Positions 7,581 through 16,268 of a DNA stretch of 19,725 nt are shown one piece after another. The stretch's first letter is position 1, and every line of letters begins with the position of its first letter. The translations under genes and the position numbers were made by a program. Below the pieces are notes generated by a model. That model was not told the origin of the DNA. It searched no databases and saw only the letters and a program-made list of their open reading frames with translations. Origin of the DNA: an uncultured Fusobacterium sp. (lineage in GTDB: Bacteria > Fusobacteriota > Fusobacteriia > Fusobacteriales > Fusobacteriaceae); the NCBI GenBank assembly GCA_900541465.1, contig UQJY01000019.1:1-19725 (forward strand), in the 5' to 3' direction.

Positions 7581-7598
7581 TAAAATTAAGGAGGACAT

Positions 7599-8270
7599 AT
7601 GCCAAGATGTAAAAAGCAGAGATGCTGCAGAATTTTAAATGATGAAAGAATTTTTAAGCCCACAGGAATTCCAATGTCAAATCTTGAAATAAATGAAATT
7701 GAAATAGATGAACTTGAAGCTGTGAGACTTTGTGACTATGAGGGAAAAAGTCAGATTGAAACAGCAGAGATTATGCAGATTTCAAGAGGAACTGTGCAGA
7801 GACTTTTAAATTCTGGAAGAAGAAAAATTCTGGACGGATTATTACATTTAAAAGCTATAAAATTAAAAAATACAGGACAGGAGATGATTTTAATGGCAGC
7901 TGAAATATTAAGAGTAGGTTTTCCAACAAATGACGGAGTAACTGTGGAGGAACATTTCGGACACTGTGAAAAGTTTGCAGTTTATTCAATAGAAGAGGGG
8001 AAAGTTGTAGGTAAAGAATTTTTAACTGCACCTGAACATGCACCGGGAGTTTTCCCAAGATTTATTGCAGCAAATAATATTAATGTTGTAATAACTGGGG
8101 GAATGGGACAAAGAGCTATTGACCTTATAAAAGCAAACGGAGGACAAGTTATTTTAGGAGCAAGTGGAAAAATTGAAGATGTTCTTGCTGTTTACTTAGA
8201 AGGAAGCCTATACTCAAAAGGTTCTGCTTGTGCCCATCATCACGATGACGACCATAAATGTGAACATTAA
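7599..8270 (+). CDS. DUF134 regulator fused to a NifX/orange-protein-type domain
   Basis: A 223-residue two-domain protein. Residues 1 to about 90 match the DUF134 family: a Cys-rich start MPRCKKQRCC, the strongly conserved DELEAVRLCDYEG, and a sigma-like helix-turn-helix (QIETAEIMQISRGTVQRLL). Residues about 98-205 are a dinitrogenase iron-molybdenum cofactor biosynthesis (NifX/NafY/orange-protein) fold, with FGHCEKF and VVITGGMGQRAIDLI. The tail CAHHHDDDHKCEH is a likely metal-binding segment. Such proteins are thought to sense or carry a metal cluster and control transcription. AAGGAGG lies five bases before the ATG. The palindrome at +1 suggests autoregulation. Exact ligand unknown. Confidence 0.88.
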   Translation: MPRCKKQRCCRILNDERIFKPTGIPMSNLEINEIEIDELEAVRLCDYEGKSQIETAEIMQISRGTVQRLLNSGRRKILDGLLHLKAIKLKNTGQEMILMAAEILRVGFPTNDGVTVEEHFGHCEKFAVYSIEEGKVVGKEFLTAPEHAPGVFPRFIAANNINVVITGGMGQRAIDLIKANGGQVILGASGKIEDVLAVYLEGSLYSKGSACAHHHDDDHKCEH

Positions 8271-8288
8271 TTTTATATTATAACTAAA

Positions 8289-8495
8289 AAAGGGCTGTTA
8301 TACATTTATAAAAATAAAATTTTAGGAGATTGAAAAAGTTTTCGTAATTTACACAGCGAACTGAATGCTGAAAAACGACATGTTTGAGGACAAAGTCCGA
8401 GTTTGTCGTTTTTAGTGAAGTGAGCAAAGTAAATAGAAAATATTTTTCACGGTATAAAATTTTATTTTTATAAACTATAAGATTAACAGTCCTTT
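8289..8495. repeat. 207-bp long-palindrome intergenic element (MITE-like)
   Basis: The ends AAAGGGCTGTTA (8289-8300) and TAACAGTCCTTT (8484-8495) are inverted with one mismatch. A 20-base perfect inner pair follows (8305-8324 with 8455-8474). A further imperfect pairing leads to a ten-base perfect core stem, AAAAACGACA (8371-8380) with TGTCGTTTTT (8404-8413), around a small GGAC-AAA-GTCC hairpin. The whole segment can fold into one long interrupted hairpin. It encodes no protein, lies between two genes of one cluster, and has no obvious target duplication. It may be a mobile-element remnant, or an RNA structure that attenuates or stabilises the transcript. Confidence 0.8.
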
Positions 8496-8536
8496 AATTT
8501 TTATACTCTTTAAAAATGAAAAAAGGAGATAACATT

Positions 8537-8905
8537 ATGAAAATAGCAATAGCACTTGAAGAAAACAGTTACAATTCTTTAACTGACAGAAGATTTGGAA
8601 GAGCAGCTTATTTTATTTTAATAAATCCAGAAACAAATGATTATGAAATAATTGAAAATGAAGCAAAAGATGAAACTTCAGGAGCAGGACTTAAAGCTGT
8701 AAAAGCTCTTGTAAATCTTGGAGTAAATGAAATTATTGCAGGAGAAATAGGGCCGAAAGCAGCTGTACTTATAAATGAATTTGAAATTCCTGTTTATAAG
8801 ATGGGAGAACTTACAAAAGTTTCTGAAATTTTAAAAAATTATAAAGAAAATAAATTAGAAAAATATGATTTATCTCCAAAACCACAAGGTTTAAGAATGG
8901 CATAG
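8537..8905 (+). CDS. NifX/orange-protein-type iron-molybdenum cofactor domain protein
   Basis: A 122-residue single-domain protein of the NifX/NifB-C-terminal/orange-protein family (RNase-H-like fold that cradles metal clusters). Family signs are the start KIAIALEENS, an RFGRAAYFILI segment where other members have FGxAxxF, and the central LVNLGVNEIIAGEIGPKAA. I start at ATG 8537 because AAAGGAG stands about nine bases before it; an in-frame ATG at 8516 lacks a ribosome binding site. It contains no cysteine, so a cluster would be held non-covalently, as reported for the Desulfovibrio orange protein. The next gene, an Fe-S MinD-type ATPase, begins 11 bases after its stop. Confidence 0.85.
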   Translation: MKIAIALEENSYNSLTDRRFGRAAYFILINPETNDYEIIENEAKDETSGAGLKAVKALVNLGVNEIIAGEIGPKAAVLINEFEIPVYKMGELTKVSEILKNYKENKLEKYDLSPKPQGLRMA

Positions 8906-8916
8906 CGGGGTGAAAA

Positions 8917-9747
8917 ATGAAAATAGCAGTTTTAAGCGGAAAAGGAGGAACAGGAAAAACCACTGTAAGCACAAACCTTGCTTTTATCTCAAAACTTCCT
9001 CTTTTTGATACTGATATAGAAGAACCAAATTCACATATTTTTTTAAAAAATAATATTCTTGAAGAAAAATCTGTATATATGAATTATCCAAAAGTAGATA
9101 CGGAAAAATGTAATCTATGCGGAGAATGTGGGGATTTCTGCAGATTTAATGCTGTTATCCCTGCTAAAAACACTGTTCTTATTTTCGAAGAAAGCTGTCA
9201 CGACTGCGGAGGTTGCGGGGTTATCTGCAGACAAAAAGCAATTTCTTGGGAAAAAAGAGAGATTGGAAAAATTTTTACTGGAAAAACATATTTTAATTCT
9301 GATACTGTATGTGGAAAATTAAATGTAGGAGAAATGTCAGGAGTAAGAATTATAAAAGAGATGTATAAAAATGCTAAAATGAAAGATTTCTTAATTGACT
9401 GCCCTCCCGGAACTGCCTGTACTACTGTTGCAGCTGTAGAAGAATCAGATTTTGCCGTTGTTGTAACAGAGCCGTCTCCATTTGGATTAAGTGATATGAA
9501 ACTTGTAATAAAACTTTTAAGAGATATGAAAATTCCTTTCGGTGTTGTTATAAATAAAGCCGAAGAAAACGAAAAGGAAGTAAAAGATTACTGTCTTTCT
9601 GAAAATATAGAAATTCTTGGAGAGATACCTTTCAGCAGAAAAATAGCAGAAAATTATTCCAAAGGAAATATTACATCAGATATTCTTCCTGAATACAGAA
9701 AAATCTTTGAGGATATTTTTAAGAAGGTGAAAAATTATGGAAATTAA
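8917..9747 (+). CDS. MinD/Mrp-family ATPase with ferredoxin insert (first paralogue)
   Basis: A 276-residue SIMIBI-class P-loop ATPase with the deviant Walker A motif SGKGGTGKTTV (residues 7-17), a DTDIEEPN Walker A' segment at 31-38, and the LIDCPPGT Walker B region. A two-cluster ferredoxin insert follows the nucleotide-binding start: cysteines 65, 68, 71, 75 and 94, 97, 100, 104, each in a C-x2-C-x2-C-x3-C pattern, as expected for two 4Fe-4S centres. Such proteins act in metal-cluster assembly or transfer, for example Mrp/Nbp35-type carriers and the orange-protein complex. The next paralogue overlaps its end by 11 bases, indicating translational coupling and probably a heterodimer. Cytoplasmic. 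Confidence 0.9.
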   Translation: MKIAVLSGKGGTGKTTVSTNLAFISKLPLFDTDIEEPNSHIFLKNNILEEKSVYMNYPKVDTEKCNLCGECGDFCRFNAVIPAKNTVLIFEESCHDCGGCGVICRQKAISWEKREIGKIFTGKTYFNSDTVCGKLNVGEMSGVRIIKEMYKNAKMKDFLIDCPPGTACTTVAAVEESDFAVVVTEPSPFGLSDMKLVIKLLRDMKIPFGVVINKAEENEKEVKDYCLSENIEILGEIPFSRKIAENYSKGNITSDILPEYRKIFEDIFKKVKNYGN

Positions 9748-10582
9748 AGAGATAGTAGTTATTTCAGGAAAAGGGGGAACAGGAAAAACTACAGTTACAT
9801 CTTCACTTATTCCCTATTTTCAAAATGTTGTTATAGGCGACTGCGACGTTGATGCTCCAAATCTTCAAATTCTTTTTAATCCCCAGAACACTGTAAAAGA
9901 AGATTTCTTTGGAATGAAAAAAGCTCTTCTTAATAAAGAACTTTGTATTCAATGCGGAAAATGTTATGAGCTTTGTAAATTTGGTGCTGTGGAAAATATA
10001 AAAAAATGTGAAAGCTGCGGGCTTTGTGAATATGTCTGTCCTGTGGGAGCAATTAAAATGGTTGACAATAAAGCCGGTGAAATTTTTGAATCAGACACAA
10101 AATATGGAAAAATTATCCATGCCTGCCTTTTCCCTGGGGAAGAAAACTCCGGAAAATTAGTTGCTGAAGTGAGAAAAAAAGCTAAAAAAACAGCTAAAGA
10201 AAAAAATATTGAATATATTATTTTAGACGGAGCTCCGGGAGTTGCCTGCAATGTTATAAGCTCTCTTACAGGAGTTAAAAAAGCTGTTGTTGTGACTGAA
10301 CCGACACTTTCAGGACTTCACGATTTAGAAAGAGTTTTAAATCTCATTGAAAAATTTAGAATAAAGCCGTATTTTGTAATAAATAAATTTGATTTATCAA
10401 AAGAAATTTCTGATAAAATTGAAGAATTTTTAAGCAAAAAAGGATTTGAAATTTCTGTAAAAATTCCTTTTGATAAAAAAATAGTAAAAGCAGTTATTAA
10501 AAAATCTATTCCATCTGTTGAAGAAAAAGAATTTTTTGAACAGATAGGATTTAAAAAACTTGCAGAAGAATTAATGAAATAA
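9737..10582 (+). CDS. MinD/Mrp-family ATPase with ferredoxin insert (second paralogue)
   Basis: A 281-residue paralogue of the preceding gene. It has the deviant Walker A motif SGKGGTGKTTV (10-20), the classic DCDVDAPNLQ segment (35-44), Walker B ILDGAPGVAC, and two 4Fe-4S motifs with cysteines 70, 73, 76, 80 and 91, 94, 97, 101. Its start lies inside the end of the first ATPase, with AAGAAGGTG upstream, so the two are translationally coupled. In sulfate reducers two such ATPases accompany the orange protein, and by analogy these two may form the ATP-driven cluster-loading pair for the NifX-type proteins upstream. A role in general Fe-S or nickel/molybdenum centre assembly is the main alternative. 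Confidence 0.9.
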   Translation: MEIKEIVVISGKGGTGKTTVTSSLIPYFQNVVIGDCDVDAPNLQILFNPQNTVKEDFFGMKKALLNKELCIQCGKCYELCKFGAVENIKKCESCGLCEYVCPVGAIKMVDNKAGEIFESDTKYGKIIHACLFPGEENSGKLVAEVRKKAKKTAKEKNIEYIILDGAPGVACNVISSLTGVKKAVVVTEPTLSGLHDLERVLNLIEKFRIKPYFVINKFDLSKEISDKIEEFLSKKGFEISVKIPFDKKIVKAVIKKSIPSVEEKEFFEQIGFKKLAEELMK

Positions 10583-10608
10583 GGGACTGCCTGAGCAATC
10601 CCTTTTCA
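10581..10608 (+). terminator. Terminator of the orange-protein-like cluster
   Basis: AAGGGA (10581-10586) pairs with TCCCTT (10599-10604), with an inner TGC/GCA pairing around CTGA, and TTTTC follows. It overlaps the stop codon of the second ATPase. It sits in the 30-base gap between convergent genes and could also weakly stop threonyl-tRNA synthetase transcripts, although the minus-strand side has only a poor T run. Confidence 0.75.
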
Positions 10609-10612
10609 TTTA

Positions 10613-12526
10613 CTATTTATTAATTTTTATTTTTGCTTCTTCAACAACATATTTTAAGAAATCATCCAGCTTCATTGAAACCTGTTCATTTGAACCAAAT
10701 CTTCTTACGTTAACTTCTCTGTTTTCAGCTTCGTTTTTACCGATTATTAACTGCATAGGAATTTTATATTTTCCATTTGCTTCTCTGATTTTATATCCAA
10801 TAGATTCTGCTCTGTCGTCAAGCTCAACTCTTAAATCCATATCTTCTAAGATTTGTTGTAATTCTTTTGCATAAGGAACTACATCTTCATTAATAGTTAA
10901 AAGTTTAATTTGAGTTGGAGCAAGCCACATAGGGAATGCACCTGCATAGTGTTCAATTAAGATTCCAATAAATCTTTCGATTGATCCGTAAATAACTCTG
11001 TGAATCATAACTGGTCTGTGTTTTTCTCCATCTTCACCGATATAGTTTATATCAAATCTTTCTGGTAAGTTAAAGTCAAGCTGAATAGTTCCGCACTGCC
11101 AAGTTCTTCCTATTGCATCTTTAATTTTGAAATCTAGTTTAGGTCCGTAGAATGCTCCATCACCTGGGTTAACTTTATATTCTCTTCCCATTTTCTTTAA
11201 AGCACCTTCAAGCCCTGCTTCAGCTCTGTCCCAAATTTCTTGGCTTCCGATTGCTTTTTCAGGTCTAGTTGAAAGTTCTATTGTGTAGTTAAATCCAAAA
11301 ATTCCTTTATAGAATTTATCAATAAGTTCTGTTACTCCAATAATTTCTGATTCTATTTGTTCAGGAGTCATAAAGATGTGAGCATCGTCCTGAGTAAATG
11401 CTCTAACTCTCATAAGTCCGTGTAATGCTCCAGAGAATTCATGTCTGTGAACGTGTCCAAGTTCTCCTACTCTTTCTGGAAGATCTTTGTATGAGTGAAT
11501 TTTATTTTTATAATTTAAAATTCCACCTGGGCAGTTCATTGGTTTAATAGCAAAATCTGTTTCATCAATAGAAGTTGTATACATATTTTCTCTATAGTTG
11601 AACCAGTGTCCAGAAGTTTCCCAAAGTTCTCTGTTTAATATTGTAGGAGTCTGAATTTCAACATATCCGGCTTTTCTGTGTTCTTTTCTCCATAAATCGA
11701 TAAGAGTATTTTTAAGAACCATTCCTTTTGGCATGAAGAATGGGAATCCAGGTCCATATTCACTTACAAAGAATAATTCAAGTTCTTTTCCAAGTCTTCT
11801 ATGGTCTCTTTTTTCAGCTTCTTCTAAGAACTTTAAGTAATCTTTTAATCTTTTTTCGTCAGCGAAAGCAAGACCGTATATTCTTTGAAGCATTTTATTG
11901 TTAGAGTCTCCTCTCCAGTATGCTCCGGCAAGAGATTTTAATTTAAATGCTTTTATATAAGATGTTGATGGAACGTGAGGTCCTCTGCAAAGATCCATGA
12001 AATCTCCCTGTTTATAGAAAGATAACATCTCTCCTTGAGCTATATCTTTTATTATTTCAACTTTGTAGTTTTCTCCAAGAGCTTCAAAGTGTTTTATTGC
12101 ATCTTCTCTTGACATTTCAAGTCTTTCTATTTTTATATCTTCTTTAGATATTTTTTTCATTTCAGCTTCAATTTTTTCTAAATCTTCAGGAACAAATTGA
12201 ATTTCAGGATCAAAGTCATAGTAGAATCCATTTTCAATAGCCGGTCCTATTGTAACTTTTGTTTTTGGGAATAATCTTATAACAGCTTGTGCCATAAGGT
12301 GAGCTGCTGAGTGTCTTATAATATGTTCTCCCTCTTCAGAATCTGCAGTTATAAATTCAACTTTTGCATCTCTGTCTAAAACATAAGACATATCTTTTAA
12401 TTCTCCGTCTACTTTTGCTGCAACTGATTTTTTAGCTAGTGAGTTGCTTATGCTTTTTGCAATCACAAACATATTTTCAGCATTTTCAAATTCTTTTACG
12501 CTTCCGTCCATTAACTCTATTTTCAT
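10613..12526 (-). CDS. thrS: Threonyl-tRNA synthetase
   Basis: A full-length 637-residue class II aminoacyl-tRNA synthetase that charges tRNA-Thr. In order it has the TGS domain (1-60), the editing domain with HSAAH (His72, His76), and the catalytic core with MNCPGG, RAFTQDDAHIF and the motif 3 region MIHRVIYGSIERFIG. The Cys of MNCPG and the His residues of DDAHIF and MIHR correspond to the zinc ligands that recognise threonine. The anticodon-binding domain forms the last 100 residues. AAGGAGAGG precedes the ATG. It starts only 28 bases after the LptD-like gene and no T-box leader lies in between, so it is probably co-transcribed with that gene. Confidence 0.98.
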   Translation of the reverse strand: MKIELMDGSVKEFENAENMFVIAKSISNSLAKKSVAAKVDGELKDMSYVLDRDAKVEFITADSEEGEHIIRHSAAHLMAQAVIRLFPKTKVTIGPAIENGFYYDFDPEIQFVPEDLEKIEAEMKKISKEDIKIERLEMSREDAIKHFEALGENYKVEIIKDIAQGEMLSFYKQGDFMDLCRGPHVPSTSYIKAFKLKSLAGAYWRGDSNNKMLQRIYGLAFADEKRLKDYLKFLEEAEKRDHRRLGKELELFFVSEYGPGFPFFMPKGMVLKNTLIDLWRKEHRKAGYVEIQTPTILNRELWETSGHWFNYRENMYTTSIDETDFAIKPMNCPGGILNYKNKIHSYKDLPERVGELGHVHRHEFSGALHGLMRVRAFTQDDAHIFMTPEQIESEIIGVTELIDKFYKGIFGFNYTIELSTRPEKAIGSQEIWDRAEAGLEGALKKMGREYKVNPGDGAFYGPKLDFKIKDAIGRTWQCGTIQLDFNLPERFDINYIGEDGEKHRPVMIHRVIYGSIERFIGILIEHYAGAFPMWLAPTQIKLLTINEDVVPYAKELQQILEDMDLRVELDDRAESIGYKIREANGKYKIPMQLIIGKNEAENREVNVRRFGSNEQVSMKLDDFLKYVVEEAKIKINK

Positions 12527-12554
12527 ATATATCCTCTCCTTAGTTATTCTTTAA

Positions 12555-15500
12555 TTAATCAATTTCATCTTCAATTTTTATACCATTGAATACATGAACA
12601 TCTGGTTTCGTTTGTTCTCCCTCTGCACTTCCTCCTTTAGCTCCAAGACCAAATAATCTCTTTTCTGGGAATGTAAGAAGTGTAAATTGAAGAGCCGCTT
12701 TCCATTCATAATCACGGGTAGTAATGCTGTACTCTCTCATATAAGCAACAGACCATTCATAGTATCCCATTTCTTTTCCAATTTCAACTCCTGCACCGTC
12801 AAAGTATCTTCTTCCTCTTCCATCAGCATATGGAGTATCTTTCGTATCATAAAATTCTATATAAGTTTTAAGTCTCCATCCCTCACTAGGTTTTCCAAGT
12901 TTCGTATGGAAACTGAATTCATGTTCTCTCTCTGTAACTTTCCAATCTTCTTTATTTGTTCCATCTGCTTCTTGAGTAAATGTATATCCAAATCCTGTTC
13001 TGTTTTGTGAATAGAATACCGCAGTTTCTATTTTAGAAAGTGAGTCCCAATATCCCTCTTCATGTCTCATTTGGTCTTTACTTTCAAAAGTAAGTCTTGC
13101 ATCAAAACTTCTTCTGTAATCTCCAAAGTTTACTTTGTTATCCATTACACTGTTAAGATTAAATCCAACAGAATTTCTGTTTTCAAGAATTGTTCTGATA
13201 TTATTTATATCTTGAGCAGTAAGTTCTCCAGCTTCTTTACCATACTCTTTTCTTGCATATTTTGAAAGTTCTGCTTCAGAAAGTCTCTTATCTTTGAAAC
13301 CATATCTTAAGGTAATTACATTTGAATTATAATTTGTTTTAAATTTATCACTATATTTATTTCCTTGATAATCTAATCCTTTATAATTTCCTTGATAATC
13401 TTCATATTTTACACCGTAAGAGTGTTCGATCTCTCCACCGTTTAAATATGAAACTGCATAAGTTTTATTATTGATATCAAGAACATCATTACTTCCTACA
13501 GAAGCACTGTCTTTACCCTCTGTATATTCAAAGTTTAATCTGTTTTCATCAAAAGAGTAAGTGTAACCAAATACATTTTCTCTTATTTTTTCATCAAGTT
13601 TCTCTACAATATTTTTATCTGCAAAAGGTGCAAACTTGTTATCAGCAAAATCTATACTTTGATTTTTATAATAAAATTCATGGTTTCCTAAATAGATATT
13701 TGTTCCATAATCTTTATATCCTAAATCATTTTTATAATTATTAAATAAATCGTTAGAACCATATTCACTTACATATCTATCATCGCTGTTATAATATGCA
13801 CTGAATGCTTTATCTCCATCAATTAGGAAATCAACTTTATTTTTAAATATCTCTCCTGTTTTTTCATCATTAACAGGTCTTTCTTTTACAGTATATTCTC
13901 CCGTGTAAACAGTTTCAGTATTTCCAAATTCAAAGGCAATTTTATCTCCAAATTTAGAAACATTTTCTTTGTTGATAAATCTTCCGTATTCTTGGCTTTC
14001 ATTATCTCCGTCATATTTATAATCCTGCCAGAATAATGTAAATTCGTTGTTAAGTCCTATATCTGCCCATCTGTTTACATTGTCAGAGTTATCAAGAAGT
14101 GTTACTTTATGAGTAAGTCCTCCTTGATATCTTGTAGATTTATCATTATTTTCTGTATTGCTTCCATTATTTACACCGTCAGTATATTTATCCTGTCTAA
14201 TATTTCCAAAAAGACTTACTTCTCCAAGGTATCCTAAACCTATATTATTTTTAGCAATTCCAAATTCATAGAAATCAGAATCATTTTTATAAGTTCTATA
14301 ACCCGTTGTTCCGTTCAATCCCTCTCTGCTTATAACAGTTTCTTCAGATTGTCCGCCTGCAAATGTAAAATCTGCAAGTCCTGTATAAAGAGCTGCATAA
14401 GCTCTATCTTCTCTTGTTTTTTCATAGACAATATTTTCAAATCTGTTATACTGACTCCATCTGCTGTCTTTTCCAAAAACATTTTCTCTCATTGGGTCAT
14501 TTTCAAGATTTAATTCTTTTTCGGCAAATGTGAAATCATATCCTGTTTTAAAAGCTGTGCTGTCCGTCAGCTTATATTCTCCAAAAGCTGTGCTTAATTT
14601 ACGGCTGTCGTAAATATCATACTGTAATACTGTCCACGGAACATAGTCAGCATATAAACCTTTTTTATCTATATTTAGTCTTTTCTTACTTAAATCCGGA
14701 TTTCTCTCCCAAGAATTAAGTCTTCTGTATTTATCACCGTTTGCTTCATCATAACTGAAAGATATTTTATTTCTCTTATCTTCAAAGCCGAATCCAAAAT
14801 CTTCTGCTCTTGACTGTAAATCATCTTTGCTTGATCCCGAATCCATATCATAAAGATAATTATAATATCCGCTTAATTTATAATCTTCATTGTCTTTTAC
14901 CAGAGAAACTTCAGAGAATAAATCGTTATCAACCTGAGCATCATATCCCAAATCATCAATCTGATCTGTAACTATATATTGATATGCTTTTTTATCATCA
15001 GTAAGTTTTACTTTTGCATCAAGAGAAATATCTTTTCTTGAACCAAGTCCCGTCAGCCCTGTATCCAATGTATAGAAATTTGAATAATCTCCCATATTTG
15101 GAATTTCTCCTAATTGTCTATTATCATCATATTCTCCTGTTTTTTTATCATAGCCATTAAATCTTCCCTGTGCATCATAATCTTCTATAATATCTTTAAG
15201 ATTTTCATTCATATTATAGGTCATGCTTTGAACACCAAAATTAAAATGCCCGTAGCTTCCTTCATATTCATGGGTATAATCTATACTCCATCTGTCATCA
15301 TGGCTTGCATCAGGTCTTCCTGTTTCTGAATCTATTTTTTGATCTTCTTTTTTATGAACAAGAAGATCTGTTATATTAAGTCTTGATTCTCCATAAGTTC
15401 CTGTGTCATACCAATTTTCCATTCTTCCAATAAGGAATCCCATCTGGTCTCCAAACTTAGGTGCAAAACCTCCCCTAAATCTGTTGTCTTTGCTTTCATA

Positions 15501-16217
15501 CAGAACCCCTGTAGAAATTGTCCATCCGTAGTCATCTTCATCTCCCCACATTGGGAACAAAGGAACTTCAGAACCTTGTCTTATATTAAATCTATACCAA
15601 GGGAATGTAAAAGGCATCACATCAAAATCTTGAATAAAAAGATCTGAATAGGTTAGCGTTACCTGTTTATCAGGCTCTATTTTTATCTTATCACTTTGAA
15701 GATAATAACCAAGTCCCGTCAAATCCCTATTTTCATTTACTTTTGGATCTGTTGTCAGCCAGGCATTTTTTAGAAGAACAACTCCGTTATCAAACTTTGT
15801 TTTTTCTCCGCCAAAATATATTTTATCATTAGGAGCTTCCGCCCCCGTTACTTTTCCCACTTCCATATAACCAAAACTTTTTCCAAAAACAGCTTTTGTT
15901 CCGTCAAGAAGTGCTTCACCATCTCTAGCTTCAATTCTTATATCTCCCATAGGCTGATAAGAATCAAGAGTGAAATCGCCGTCTATATACATTCTGTTTT
16001 TAGGCTCATCTCTTCTTACATTGAAAACTTTAAATTTATTTGCTCCATAAATTACATCTATACCATTGGTTGATGTCACACTTTCATTGTCCAGACTTAT
16101 CTCAACCTCTGTTTCACTTTCTTTTTTATTCGGTTCATTTTCAATGACTTTATCTTCAGACAAAGCTTTCATGCACACAAGCATCAATGCCAGAAGAAGA
16201 TATATTTTTTTCTTCAT
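12555..16217 (-). CDS. lptD: LptD-like outer-membrane LPS-assembly protein, unusually large
   Basis: A 1220-residue outer-membrane protein. An N-terminal signal peptide (MKKKIYLLLALMLVCMKALS, cleavage likely after ALS) leads to an acidic stretch, then an OstA-like beta-jellyroll segment (about 65-185, with the GDFTLDSYQP and YFGGEKTKFDNGVV repeats). A very long beta-barrel rich in aromatic, Asn and Asp residues follows. The segment VMPFTFPWYRFNIR then VPLFPMWG resembles the conserved barrel start of LptD proteins, and the end carries LFGLGA after the final strand. Typical LptD is about 780 residues; the excess lies in the barrel and loops. The mature part has no cysteine, so the disulfide maturation known in E. 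coli cannot apply. It may be a fusobacterial LptD or a related barrel. Confidence 0.75.
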   Translation of the reverse strand: MKKKIYLLLALMLVCMKALSEDKVIENEPNKKESETEVEISLDNESVTSTNGIDVIYGANKFKVFNVRRDEPKNRMYIDGDFTLDSYQPMGDIRIEARDGEALLDGTKAVFGKSFGYMEVGKVTGAEAPNDKIYFGGEKTKFDNGVVLLKNAWLTTDPKVNENRDLTGLGYYLQSDKIKIEPDKQVTLTYSDLFIQDFDVMPFTFPWYRFNIRQGSEVPLFPMWGDEDDYGWTISTGVLYESKDNRFRGGFAPKFGDQMGFLIGRMENWYDTGTYGESRLNITDLLVHKKEDQKIDSETGRPDASHDDRWSIDYTHEYEGSYGHFNFGVQSMTYNMNENLKDIIEDYDAQGRFNGYDKKTGEYDDNRQLGEIPNMGDYSNFYTLDTGLTGLGSRKDISLDAKVKLTDDKKAYQYIVTDQIDDLGYDAQVDNDLFSEVSLVKDNEDYKLSGYYNYLYDMDSGSSKDDLQSRAEDFGFGFEDKRNKISFSYDEANGDKYRRLNSWERNPDLSKKRLNIDKKGLYADYVPWTVLQYDIYDSRKLSTAFGEYKLTDSTAFKTGYDFTFAEKELNLENDPMRENVFGKDSRWSQYNRFENIVYEKTREDRAYAALYTGLADFTFAGGQSEETVISREGLNGTTGYRTYKNDSDFYEFGIAKNNIGLGYLGEVSLFGNIRQDKYTDGVNNGSNTENNDKSTRYQGGLTHKVTLLDNSDNVNRWADIGLNNEFTLFWQDYKYDGDNESQEYGRFINKENVSKFGDKIAFEFGNTETVYTGEYTVKERPVNDEKTGEIFKNKVDFLIDGDKAFSAYYNSDDRYVSEYGSNDLFNNYKNDLGYKDYGTNIYLGNHEFYYKNQSIDFADNKFAPFADKNIVEKLDEKIRENVFGYTYSFDENRLNFEYTEGKDSASVGSNDVLDINNKTYAVSYLNGGEIEHSYGVKYEDYQGNYKGLDYQGNKYSDKFKTNYNSNVITLRYGFKDKRLSEAELSKYARKEYGKEAGELTAQDINNIRTILENRNSVGFNLNSVMDNKVNFGDYRRSFDARLTFESKDQMRHEEGYWDSLSKIETAVFYSQNRTGFGYTFTQEADGTNKEDWKVTEREHEFSFHTKLGKPSEGWRLKTYIEFYDTKDTPYADGRGRRYFDGAGVEIGKEMGYYEWSVAYMREYSITTRDYEWKAALQFTLLTFPEKRLFGLGAKGGSAEGEQTKPDVHVFNGIKIEDEID

Positions 16218-16268
16218 AAAAAATACCCCTCAGTTTTTAATGTAGTTAATACAACAATATTTCATTTG

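Noticed and set aside
8289..8495. CRISPR repeat or insertion sequence
   Set aside because: There is only one inverted structure with no regular repeat-spacer pattern and no transposase reading frame.
8516..8536. Upstream ATG of the free NifX-type gene
   Set aside because: The ribosome binding site AAAGGAG lies after it and fits ATG 8537 instead.
12527..12554. T-box leader for threonyl-tRNA synthetase
   Set aside because: Only 28 bases separate the LptD-like gene from thrS, too short for a T-box; none is visible upstream of the LptD-like gene either.
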